From: Opitutaceae bacterium
GTDB taxonomy: Bacteria > Verrucomicrobiota > Verrucomicrobiae > Opitutales > Opitutaceae
Assembly: GCA_031266495.1 (NCBI GenBank)
Contig: JAISAX010000944.1
Span: 1-7,853, forward strand
DNA: 7,853 bases
Direction of reading: 5' to 3'
Position 1 is the stretch's first letter. Every line of letters begins with the position of its first letter. A program made the translations under genes and the position numbers. Under the pieces are notes generated by a model. The model saw only the letters and a list, made by a program, of their open reading frames with translations, had not been told where the DNA came from and did not search any database. Shown piece by piece: positions 1-6,073 of the stretch.

Positions 1-2
1 CC

Positions 3-33
<31 letters not shown>

Positions 34-42
34 CACCACACC

Positions 43-1011
43 ATGAATTTTGACCCGTTCGTGTTGATTGCCGCGTTTTGCCTTTCCGGGTTTATCCCGG
101 TAACGGCGTCAGGACTACATGATGATTTCGAGGCCGCCGCTCCCGGCCCCCTGACGGCGTCCTGGCTGGAGAAATACTGGAAAGTGAAACATCCCGAACA
201 GGGTCTGGACCAACAACGCGTGACGGTGGTGAAAGAGCAGAAGGGAGATGCCGGCACGGTGAACACGTTTATTCGTGTCCTGTATCCGTCCGGACAAACA
301 AACTCCGCTCACAGCGGCGCTTCCTGGCGGGCGCCGCTGCCGGCCACCGACGAGGCCACGGCGGAATACCGGGTGCGCGTCGAACCCGGTTTCGACTGGA
401 CCCGGGGCGGCAAACTGCCCGGCCTTGCCGGCGGCTCGGGCGCCACGGGCGGACGTCCGTCACCGGATGGTTTCAGTGCCCGCTACATGTGGCATCCCGA
501 AGGCGGACTGATCCTGTATCTCTACCATTCCGGACAAAAAGGCCGCTACGGCGATGGCCTTCGCCTCGGGCGAGCCGGCACGCTCCGTCCCGACCAGTGG
601 CACACGCTCCGGCAACGTATCCGGCTCAATACCCCGGGCGAGCCTGACGGCATCCTGCAAGTGTGGGTGGACGGACGTCTCGCGCTCGATCGCCACGACA
701 TGCGCTGGCGTCTCGCCGGCCACGCCTGGCAGATCGACCATTTCTACTTCAGCACCTTCCACGGCGGGTCGGGAACCGCGTATCAGCCGCAGCGTGACAA
801 CCATGCGGACTTCGACGATTTCAGCGTGACAGTCCTGCCGCGCCAAACGCCAACATATTCCTCTCCCCCCCCCCCTCTCTCTCTCTCTCTCTTTCTCTTT
901 TCACTGAAAACACCGCTTTACGTACTGATTTATGAATACACGAATCCTGTTTCCCTTCCTGCTCTGGCCTGCCCTGATCCTGGCGCAGGAAACTCTTTAT
1001 CCCAAGCCTGA
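43..1011 (+). CDS. Secreted polysaccharide lyase, PL14-like (alginate/glucuronan lyase type)
   Basis: Predicted secreted lyase that would cleave a uronic-acid polysaccharide by beta-elimination. Residues 1-23 form a signal peptide (hydrophobic LIAAFCLSGFIPV, cleavage near VTASG). The catalytic beta-jelly-roll region spans about residues 27-265. The segment RGGKLPGL (K124), then S145 and R147 in GFSARYMW, then Y159 and Y161 in LILYLYH, has nearly the spacing of the Lys/Ser/Arg/Tyr/Tyr active-site set I recall from the Chlorella-virus PL14 enzyme vAL-1; VWVDGRLAL near 207 and FDDFSVTVLP near 257-266 are typical closing strands. The ATG at 43 is the only start at the head of the frame, with no Shine-Dalgarno. 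Everything after about residue 267 is encoded by a C11/(CT)9 tract and by out-of-frame reading of the next gene, which it overlaps by 80 bp, so the listed end is probably not the biological C-terminus. Substrate choice between alginate and glucuronan cannot be read from the sequence. Confidence 0.8.
   Translation: MNFDPFVLIAAFCLSGFIPVTASGLHDDFEAAAPGPLTASWLEKYWKVKHPEQGLDQQRVTVVKEQKGDAGTVNTFIRVLYPSGQTNSAHSGASWRAPLPATDEATAEYRVRVEPGFDWTRGGKLPGLAGGSGATGGRPSPDGFSARYMWHPEGGLILYLYHSGQKGRYGDGLRLGRAGTLRPDQWHTLRQRIRLNTPGEPDGILQVWVDGRLALDRHDMRWRLAGHAWQIDHFYFSTFHGGSGTAYQPQRDNHADFDDFSVTVLPRQTPTYSSPPPPLSLSLFLFSLKTPLYVLIYEYTNPVSLPALACPDPGAGNSLSQA
865..892. repeat. Compound simple repeat C11 followed by (CT)9
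   Basis: Eleven C (865-875) run into nine CT units (875-892, sharing one C), then a T-rich pyrimidine stretch to about 901. It lies in the lyase reading frame just after the last recognisable domain residues. Losing one base would move the frame onto TGA at 905; gaining one would move it onto TGA at 933, which overlaps the ATG of the next gene as ATGA (932-935). The tract is a slippage candidate and also a likely place for assembly error. Confidence 0.95.
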
Positions 1012-3172
1012 CCCGGAAAAGGCGTTTGCCGGGTATGGTCTGAAAATCTCTCAGCCTGACGGTTCCGTTTACCGCATGCCTCGCGAGGACTGGGCCGGCG
1101 CCCGCCGGCGTGCCGCCGACGATCCGGAATGGGCGAAGTGGATCGCCGAAAAACGCACGGCGATGGATGCGTGGATGGCGCGTCATCGGGACCGCCGTGA
1201 ATGGTCCGGCGGCGAAGGTCACAGTTTTGTCAGTCCACGCGACGGATCGTTTCTCGTCTGGACGGAAGACATCCCCGGCGAGGACGTACAAAAACTCCGG
1301 AGCCGCACCGGCCACGATGTCGAAATCACGCCGAAAATCATGGACGCATGGGTGGACAAGTTCCGCAAACAGCACATGGAAATGATCGCCGGGGCGGCCC
1401 GTTTTTATCGCCTCACGGAGGATGTCCGCTACGCGGCCTGGGTGGCGAGCCAGCTCGATTTTTATGCCGAAGGTCTCGCCGCCGGCGCGTGGCCGGTCAC
1501 GAAGGGGCACACCGGCAGGCTTGGTGTCATGCCTTTTAATGACGGCGTGATGCTCGCACGCCTCACGGAAGCGGCGCGGCTGGTTTTCGATTCACCCGAA
1601 GCGCCGCCCGCCCGCCGCCGGATGTGGCTGGAAAAGCTCTTCCGGCCCGAATGCGAATTGTTCGACGGAGCCGCGCACGGTTTTCATAACCATACGCTCT
1701 GGGAGCGCGTCGCCCAGGCGCAGGTGGCGATGTTGTATCGCGACGAGGCGTTGCTGGCCCGCGCTCTCGATGGCGAATACGGCCTGCGCAATCTCTTCGC
1801 CTGCGGTGTCACCGGCGACTGGTTCTGGTTCGAGCAGTCGCTGCAATATCACGATTTTGTCATGATGGGCATGCAGCCGCTGCTGGTGTTCGCCGGACTC
1901 ACCGGGCAGGCGGATCGCATCCGTCATGAAGCGGCCATTACGCAAAACATGATGCTGGCGACGTTGCAAATCCGTTTCCCCGACAACACGGTGCCCAACC
2001 CCGCCGACAGCACCGGCACGCAGCGCGCGCCGTCCGGCCGTCTCGGTGCGAATTACCGCACGCTGCCGACGACCCTCGGCCTGGCAATGGCGATGAAGGG
2101 CAAGCCGTCGTGGGACAAACTGCTCGATCCGCCGGAAGATGTGGCGCGTGGTTTTTCTGATACAAGCAGTCCGTCTCCGGAAGCGGGCGGGACGCCCGGA
2201 CGTGGCACGGGCATCCTTGCCCGTGTGCGTTGCCTCTCGGCAGCGGACGGTAACAAACCGGCGGCGCTCGCGCCGTCCACGGCCAGGATGGCCGTGCCAC
2301 GCCGGAATCATGGACTGGAAGCCCATGCCACTTCGGAAGCGGGCGATTGGCAGAAAAAGCCCGCGCCACGCGAAGACCTGCCGCCGGTCGTGTCGCGGCA
2401 TTTTGAAAGTACCCGGTTCGCCCAGCTCCGGCGCGGTCCCTGGCAAGTTTTTTTCCACTACGGACAGGCGGGGCGTCCGCATGCCCAGTCGGAAGCCCTC
2501 AACTGGTCGGCGTTTTTTGGAAAAACACGCATCACGGCCGATCCGGGCAACACCGGCTACGGTTCAAAATTGTTCCGCGAATACTACAAAAAGGGGCTTC
2601 ATCACAACGTGCCGCTCGCCGGCGGCGAGGGACAAGCGTCCTGGCAACCCGGCGAGTTGCTGCGGTTCGATCCCGGGGAGGGCGTGATGTCGGCGGCGCA
2701 GCCGTCGTATCGCGAGGGCGTGTTTGCGAGTCGCACGCTGCGCGTGGACGGCGACGCACTGGTGGACGAGGCGACCGTGAAACTGGAAAAACCGGCTGAC
2801 GCGGCGGGCAAACCTCTCGGTCTGGCCTTGCATGTGTATGGCCTGCCCCGGCTCGATGCGGCTTTTGCGGCAGTGACTGACAAGGCGTTTGCAGAGAACC
2901 GGCCGCCAGCATTCCGATACTGGGAAAAAGTGCGTGCGGCTTCGTTCCGGGATCGCGCCGTCATTGATGTGGCGTTTGCCGGCGGGCCGGTTCTGCGTGT
3001 GACGTTTTCCGTGCAGGGTGGCGGCGAGTTTGCGCTTTATCAGGGGTCGTCGCCCGACTTGCCGCCGAAACGGCGCGCAGGTTTCTACGTCGAGCTTCCG
3101 CCCGGCCGTGCCGAAGCGACGTTTGTCACGCGACTGGAACCGGCGAAACCGGCAGAACCGGAATCGCGGTAA
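932..3172 (+). CDS. Secreted alginate lyase / heparinase II/III family protein
   Basis: Predicted secreted or periplasmic polysaccharide lyase acting on uronic-acid chains, probably partnering the PL14 enzyme upstream. Residues 1-19 are a signal peptide (LFPFLLWPALILA, cleavage before Q19). An alpha/alpha-toroid alginate-lyase-like domain spans about 90-400, with an H252-N253-H254 motif in HGFHNHTLW and FEQSLQYHDF (E301, Y306, H307), matching the Asn/His/Tyr pattern of PL15/PL17/heparinase-type lyases. A C-terminal heparinase II/III-like beta-sandwich starts near 495, with H509-Y510, ADPGNTGYG and GLHHNVPLAGGEGQ (H557, H558, N559). Residues about 417-468 come from a palindromic repeat inserted in the linker; without them the protein is 694 aa, a normal length for the architecture. 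No Shine-Dalgarno precedes the ATG; coupling to the upstream gene is possible through ATGA. The family assignment is firmer than the exact PL number or substrate. Confidence 0.85.
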   Translation: MNTRILFPFLLWPALILAQETLYPKPDPEKAFAGYGLKISQPDGSVYRMPREDWAGARRRAADDPEWAKWIAEKRTAMDAWMARHRDRREWSGGEGHSFVSPRDGSFLVWTEDIPGEDVQKLRSRTGHDVEITPKIMDAWVDKFRKQHMEMIAGAARFYRLTEDVRYAAWVASQLDFYAEGLAAGAWPVTKGHTGRLGVMPFNDGVMLARLTEAARLVFDSPEAPPARRRMWLEKLFRPECELFDGAAHGFHNHTLWERVAQAQVAMLYRDEALLARALDGEYGLRNLFACGVTGDWFWFEQSLQYHDFVMMGMQPLLVFAGLTGQADRIRHEAAITQNMMLATLQIRFPDNTVPNPADSTGTQRAPSGRLGANYRTLPTTLGLAMAMKGKPSWDKLLDPPEDVARGFSDTSSPSPEAGGTPGRGTGILARVRCLSAADGNKPAALAPSTARMAVPRRNHGLEAHATSEAGDWQKKPAPREDLPPVVSRHFESTRFAQLRRGPWQVFFHYGQAGRPHAQSEALNWSAFFGKTRITADPGNTGYGSKLFREYYKKGLHHNVPLAGGEGQASWQPGELLRFDPGEGVMSAAQPSYREGVFASRTLRVDGDALVDEATVKLEKPADAAGKPLGLALHVYGLPRLDAAFAAVTDKAFAENRPPAFRYWEKVRAASFRDRAVIDVAFAGGPVLRVTFSVQGGGEFALYQGSSPDLPPKRRAGFYVELPPGRAEATFVTRLEPAKPAEPESR
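2175..2345. repeat. In-frame palindromic (REP-like) repeat insertion with flanking direct repeats
   Basis: CGGAAGCGGGCG occurs at 2178-2189 and again at 2334-2345, exactly 156 bp apart; allowing one mismatch the repeat is 15 nt (2175-2189 and 2331-2345). Between the copies lie three hairpins: CGGGCG-GGA-CGCCCG (2184-2198), CACGGGCA-TCCT-TGCCCGTG (2206-2225) and CACGGCCA-GGA-TGGCCGTG (2278-2296). The last two are inverted copies of one unit, about 20 of 24 bases identical when one is reverse-complemented. The arrangement resembles a REP/BIME pair with a target-site-like duplication. It adds 52 codons with no stop. The encoded GTGIL... and AVPRRNHGLEAHAT strings resemble spurious peptides I recall from repeats in verrucomicrobial and planctomycete genomes. 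Confidence 0.85.
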
Positions 3173-3241
3173 ACATCCGCTTTCGCCCGCCGTCGTGGCC
3201 AGGCTCGCCTTCGCCCGGTTTTTCCCCTAACAGGTTGCGGG

Positions 3242-4165
3242 ATGTCCGGCTCTCTTTCTCCCATGTCATTCGCCGCCGCTTCCTCCGGTCAGGCCTTGAC
3301 CACGCGCTATCAGGACTGGATGGCGCTCAAGACCAATCTGCTCTGGGTGTACGAGAGCAACGACCTGCCGCTCGATGGGGGCGGCGGTTCGATTTTTCCG
3401 GAGGCATCGGTGGCGTGGCTGGTGCTCTCCGGGCAACTGAAGGTTTCCTTCGCGGGCCAGTCCATCCGCGCGGGTGCGGATGAGTGGGTGATCCCGCGTC
3501 CGGGAATCCGCCAGCAGGATTTCGCCCCCGGCACGCACTTGCTCTCGATCCGCTTCCAGGCGCAGTGGCCCGACGGGAGACCGCTCTTCGACGAAGGTCT
3601 TGGCGTGAGTTTTCCCCGCCACCGGTTTCCCGATCTGGAGGTCCGCGCCCGGGCATTGCTGGAGGCGGCCCGCGATCACACGCCGGCAGACGATCCGACC
3701 CTGCTCGGCATCTGCCATTTTTCGATGGGTGCGTTTATCGGCATCAAGACGCGGCTGCTGGAATTTATCGGGGCGTTTTCCGGGGCGCTGATTGCGTGCG
3801 GACTCAAGCCGACGCGCCTGGGCACGCGTGATGAACGGGTGCTGCATGCGCTCGCGCGTCTCGACAACCAGCCGCTTTCGCACAAGTTCCGCGAGCGCGA
3901 TCTGGCGGCGGAAGTGGGGCTTGGTCTCAGCCAGTTCGTGCGGCTTTTCAGCGCGGAGATGAGCCTCACTCCGAAAAAATATCTCGACCTGCGTCGTCGC
4001 GAGACGTGCAAGCGGATGCTGATCAACAGCCCCATCCCGCTCAAACAGATCGCGCACGATCTCGGCTTCGCGCACGCGTCGGATTTTTCCGCGTGGTTCA
4101 GGAAAAACTACGGCATTGCCCCCAAGGAATTTCGCGACCGGTTTCCGCAGGGGAGCAATTTGTGA
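3242..4165 (+). CDS. AraC/XylS-family transcriptional regulator
   Basis: Cytoplasmic DNA-binding regulator of 307 aa. Residues about 30-130 look like an AraC-type cupin sensor (WLVLSGQLKVSF, then AGADEWVIPRPG, then HLLSIRFQAQW), which normally binds a small sugar-like effector. About 195-303 form the double helix-turn-helix domain: HTH1 in RDLAAEVGLGLSQFVRLFSAE (219-239) and HTH2 in PLKQIAHDLGFAHASDFSAWFRKNYGIAPKEFR (266-299), which keeps the family signature GF...S.F...F....G..P.EFR. The ATG at 3242 is preceded only by a weak purine stretch (TTGCGGG); a second ATG at 3263 is possible but has no better site. The gene lies 69 bp after the heparinase-type lyase on the same strand, so it probably controls that lyase block in response to the breakdown product. 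The regulatory target is inferred from position only. Confidence 0.9.
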   Translation: MSGSLSPMSFAAASSGQALTTRYQDWMALKTNLLWVYESNDLPLDGGGGSIFPEASVAWLVLSGQLKVSFAGQSIRAGADEWVIPRPGIRQQDFAPGTHLLSIRFQAQWPDGRPLFDEGLGVSFPRHRFPDLEVRARALLEAARDHTPADDPTLLGICHFSMGAFIGIKTRLLEFIGAFSGALIACGLKPTRLGTRDERVLHALARLDNQPLSHKFRERDLAAEVGLGLSQFVRLFSAEMSLTPKKYLDLRRRETCKRMLINSPIPLKQIAHDLGFAHASDFSAWFRKNYGIAPKEFRDRFPQGSNL

Positions 4166-4196
4166 AACGCGGACGGGTTTCGTCGCGACCCTCCCG

Positions 4197-4227
4197 AAAA
4201 ACATAACCCGGCGTGAAGGCCGGGTTA
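4197..4227 (-). terminator. Hairpin terminator in the convergent region, U-tract on the - strand
   Basis: TAACCCGGC (4204-4212) pairs perfectly with GCCGGGTTA (4219-4227) around a 6-nt loop, giving a 9-bp GC-rich stem. Read on the - strand the stem is followed by TGTTTTT (4203-4197), as in an intrinsic terminator. On the + strand the stem is followed by a G-rich run instead, so for the AraC gene ending at 4165 it would be only a stem-loop. It lies more than 300 bp past the thioredoxin stop, so it would be a back-up stop for that operon. Confidence 0.6.
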
Positions 4228-4228
4228 C

Positions 4229-4250
4229 GGGGAGGGGGGGGGGAGGGGAA
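4229..4250. repeat. G-rich purine tract containing G10
   Basis: A purine-only stretch with ten consecutive G (4234-4243) flanked by further G4 runs, directly beside the terminator stem. Its several G-runs could form a G-quadruplex on this strand; that is inference. It belongs with the other homopolymer tracts found at gene boundaries in this window. Confidence 0.9.
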
Positions 4251-4282
4251 GGGTGGAACGTCAGGAATCGTACAAAATCGCC

Positions 4283-4493
4283 ATAACCAATTCAATTTTG
4301 ACACAGAGACCACAGAGCTCCGACACAGAGTTCACAGAGGTCCAGACGACTTTTCAGGTCTCTTTGCATTTATCACCTTTTTCTGAACACCAATCCGTAA
4401 TGAAAACAGATGAATCTTGGATTTATTAAACCACTCCTCCGTGAACTCTGTATCCGGGCTCTGTGTTCTCTGTGTCAAAATTGAACAGGTTAT
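4283..4493. repeat. 211-bp inverted-repeat element with 58-bp arms (MITE-like)
   Basis: The left arm 4283-4340 and right arm 4436-4493 are inverted copies; the inner 50 bp match at 45 positions and about 51 of 58 match overall. The arms start with ATAACC and share TTCAATTTTGACACAGAGA, then contain several degenerate ACACAGAG/CACAGAG units. The 95-bp centre is AT-richer than the surroundings and has no convincing gene. The element fills most of the gap between the convergent AraC and thioredoxin genes. I see no transposase and no clear target duplication. Similar CACAGAG-type repeats are, from memory, common between genes in PVC-group genomes. A transcript from either side would fold into a very long hairpin. 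Confidence 0.85.
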
Positions 4494-4534
4494 TTTTGTC
4501 CGGTTCCTTATCGATGACGTTGTCGGGAAAAAAC

Positions 4535-4867
4535 TCAGGTGGCTTGCGCGAGAATTTTTTGCTTCAGCATTTCTTTGGTTTGCAGGCCGACAATGGTATC
4601 GACGATCTCGCCATTCCTGAAAAGAAGCAGGGAGGGAATGTTGCGGATTCCGTACTTCACGGCGAGTTCGCGGTTGCTGTCGTCCTCAACGTTGACTTTG
4701 CAGATCGTTACCTTGTCGCCAAGCTCGGTGGAGAGCTGTTCGAGGATCGGGGCGATGGCCTTGCAAGGACCGCACCACGGAGCCCAGAAGTCCACGAGGA
4801 CGAGGCTGGAGCCGCTGATGGTGCTCTGGAACGAATCGTTATTCAGTTGGATGATGGTGGCAGACAT
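4535..4867 (-). CDS. trxA: Thioredoxin
   Basis: Cytoplasmic thiol-disulfide reductant of 110 aa, close to the usual length. The active site WCGPC gives C32 and C35, the same numbering as in E. coli thioredoxin; D26 is the buried acidic residue, and the cis-proline is in RNIPSLLLF (P78). FRNGEIVDTIVG and the final helix close the fold. An extra cysteine at 56 (VTICKVNVED) is not part of the active site. The frame is open a further 44 codons upstream, but that extension is low-complexity and overlaps the preceding gene, so the ATG at 4867 giving MSATIIQL is chosen; no good Shine-Dalgarno precedes it. It is the last gene of a three-gene - strand run, 13 bp after the Pro/Ala-rich membrane protein, so co-transcription is likely. 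Confidence 0.95.
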   Translation of the reverse strand: MSATIIQLNNDSFQSTISGSSLVLVDFWAPWCGPCKAIAPILEQLSTELGDKVTICKVNVEDDSNRELAVKYGIRNIPSLLLFRNGEIVDTIVGLQTKEMLKQKILAQAT

Positions 4868-4880
4868 GCTTTTTCGGTAT

Positions 4881-5375
4881 TCAAGATGCGTCTTTGAGAT
4901 AGAGAAGAACGGCGCTGGTGATCGCACCGGCGGCGGCGATGAAGGCAATGGCGGCCTGCCAGGCGGGCGTGCCGGCCTCTTCCTCTTCAGAGTCGTCATC
5001 GGCGGGGGCAGAGGAGAAGGAGGATGCGGCCGCGGCGGCTCCGTAACCGGGGAGTTTGGATGCCTTGCTGACGAGGTCGGGGCTCAGCGGCTTGCTGGCG
5101 GTCGGAGGCAGCCTGGGGGCTCCGGCGAGAGGCACGCCTCCGAGGCGGACGGGCGGTTTGGAAGCGATGCCGCCGGGTGTGGAGGCGACCGGGGAAGGGG
5201 GCGCAAAGGCGGCCGGCGCGGGAACCGGCGTCACGGCAGCCGGAACGGCAGGCGCGGGAGATGCCGGTCCGGAAGCGGGCGACGGTGTGTCGGCGGGCTT
5301 GTTTTGGGCCGGAAGCTTCAGGGAAAGCTTCGGCGCGGAGGGACTCGCGGGTTGTTCGGGGGATGTATCGCTCAT
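4881..5375 (-). CDS. Pro/Ala-rich protein with C-terminal membrane anchor (hypothetical)
   Basis: I do not recognise the family. The 164-aa product has three parts: a Pro/Ala/Ser-rich, presumably disordered region (about 1-120) with short basic-hydrophobic motifs such as KLSLKLPAQ and VRLGGVPLAG; an acidic patch DDDSEEEE (126-133); and one hydrophobic segment (about 138-160, AWQAAIAFIAAAGAITSAVLLYL) followed by KDAS. There is no N-terminal signal peptide, so it would be a tail-anchored or single-span inner-membrane protein with most of its mass in the cytoplasm. It lies 13 bp before trxA and 70 bp after the 90-aa gene on the same strand, suggesting an operon. No Shine-Dalgarno is seen before the ATG. 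Reality as a gene rests on frame position, composition and the terminal membrane segment; function is unknown. Confidence 0.75.
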   Translation of the reverse strand: MSDTSPEQPASPSAPKLSLKLPAQNKPADTPSPASGPASPAPAVPAAVTPVPAPAAFAPPSPVASTPGGIASKPPVRLGGVPLAGAPRLPPTASKPLSPDLVSKASKLPGYGAAAAASSFSSAPADDDSEEEEAGTPAWQAAIAFIAAAGAITSAVLLYLKDAS

Positions 5376-5445
5376 GTGGATGACAGGGAATGGAGGGTTC
5401 CGGAATGCGGAAAAAAGGAAACGTGGAACGAAAGGAGGCGATTGT

Positions 5446-5718
5446 CTAGTGCGGGGTGGATTTGTCGATGATTTCGTCCAGTTCGCGCGGCTCGACGGTT
5501 TCGAGGTGTTTGTTGCGGCGCTTGAGCTCCTCGAAGGTCTTGACGACGGTTTCGGTCATGCGGCCGTGGGTTTCCTCGGAGCCGCCGACGAGCACGAATT
5601 TTTCGCCGCGAGTGATGCGTTTGTGTCCCTCGTCGTTATCGAGGCCGACTCCCAGGAGTCCGGCTCTGCGGGGAGCCTTTTTCGGGGTGTCGGTCTTTTT
5701 TCGAGGGCGTTTGCTCAC
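5446..5718 (-). CDS. Small conserved basic protein, unknown function
   Basis: A 90-aa protein starting with a GTG at 5718; an in-frame stop lies nine codons upstream and no other start fits. The N-terminus is strongly basic (SKRPRKKTDTPKKAPRR). It is followed by a sharply defined core, AGLLGVGLDNDEGHKRITRG, then EKFVLVGGSEETHGRMTETVVKTFEELKRR and an acidic helical tail. I recall closely similar short proteins annotated as hypothetical in Verrucomicrobia and relatives, but know no function. The basic tail could bind nucleic acid or the ribosome; this is conjecture. It heads the - strand run ending in thioredoxin. A GAAGGA lies about 20 nt before the GTG, too far for a standard ribosome binding site. 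Confidence 0.8.
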   Translation of the reverse strand: MSKRPRKKTDTPKKAPRRAGLLGVGLDNDEGHKRITRGEKFVLVGGSEETHGRMTETVVKTFEELKRRNKHLETVEPRELDEIIDKSTPH

Positions 5719-6073
5719 GACGTGACGGTGTGAGGTTCCTTCGGTGTTTCAAGAGGGTTTTGCAGTTCATTGTTTCCCGGGGGTGTAATTGAAAGGGGTG
5801 GAAAACCCTGTGTTTCATCTGAGCGACTTGTAGCAACAAGGGGCGCACTTCACGGGCGAGCAGGCTCCTCCGGTTTTCGGAGTCTTTCACCGGATTGACA
5901 CAACTTTGAGTTACACCCGGAAGCATCAGAAATACCCCGTTCTCCGGCGTATGGCACCGTATACTTTTATCACGCGGTGCCGGCGTGATGGCGTGTTTCG
6001 TCCGAGGGACGGGCCGCGAAGGCGTGCAAGCCGGAGATTGTTGACCGGATGAAATTGTCACCAAACCGCAGTT
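5719..6073. other. 355-bp intergenic region between the two - strand operons
   Basis: No convincing gene. It must hold the promoter of the 90-aa gene operon, but I could not identify a good -35/-10 pair. It contains a possible 138-bp terminal-inverted-repeat segment (5781-5918) and a 7-bp-stem hairpin ATCACGC/GCGTGAT (5969-5989) without a T-run. The hairpin lies about 85 bp past the end of the isomerase gene and could be a weak transcript end. The - strand frame covering 5636-6064 lacks any recognisable protein character and overlaps the 90-aa gene. Confidence 0.6.
5781..5918. repeat. Possible 138-bp intergenic element with imperfect 15-bp terminal inverted repeats
   Basis: GGGTGTAATTGAAAG (5781-5795) is mirrored by CTTTGAGTTACACCC (5904-5918), 13 of 15 positions complementary, including a perfect outer 8 bp. 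Inside are two small hairpins, CTTGT/ACAAG (5827-5840) and CTCCG/CGGAG (5868-5882). The arrangement could be a small dispersed repeat or a structured leader of the downstream - strand operon. One copy in one window cannot distinguish these from chance. Confidence 0.4.

Noticed and set aside
1592..2482. A 296-codon - strand frame inside the second lyase gene
   Set aside because: Antisense to a strongly supported enzyme; no domain features.
3266..4204. A 312-codon open frame antisense to the AraC gene
   Set aside because: The + strand frame has complete AraC HTH signatures; the antisense product shows no domain and reflects high GC codon structure.
4301..4340. CACAGAG repeats considered as a CRISPR-like array
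   Set aside because: Units are 7-8 bp, degenerate and without spacers of regular length; they are parts of a larger inverted repeat.
4417..4620. A 67-codon + strand frame starting within the inverted-repeat element
   Set aside because: Its product is translated repeat sequence and then the antisense of thioredoxin.
4868..4999. N-terminal 44-residue extension of thioredoxin
   Set aside because: Pro/Arg-rich, overlaps the upstream gene, and the ATG at 4867 gives a standard-length thioredoxin with C32/C35 numbering.
4539..5471. A 310-codon + strand frame opposite thioredoxin and the Pro/Ala-rich gene
   Set aside because: Low-complexity Gly/Arg product created by reading the opposite strand of real genes.
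5895..5900. TTGACA on the + strand as a -35 box
   Set aside because: No acceptable -10 follows at 16-18 nt and there is no + strand gene downstream.
5636..6064. A 142-codon - strand frame in the gap between the two - strand operons
   Set aside because: It overlaps the 90-aa gene out of frame, ends in Arg/Pro-rich sequence, and its centre coincides with the possible inverted-repeat element.
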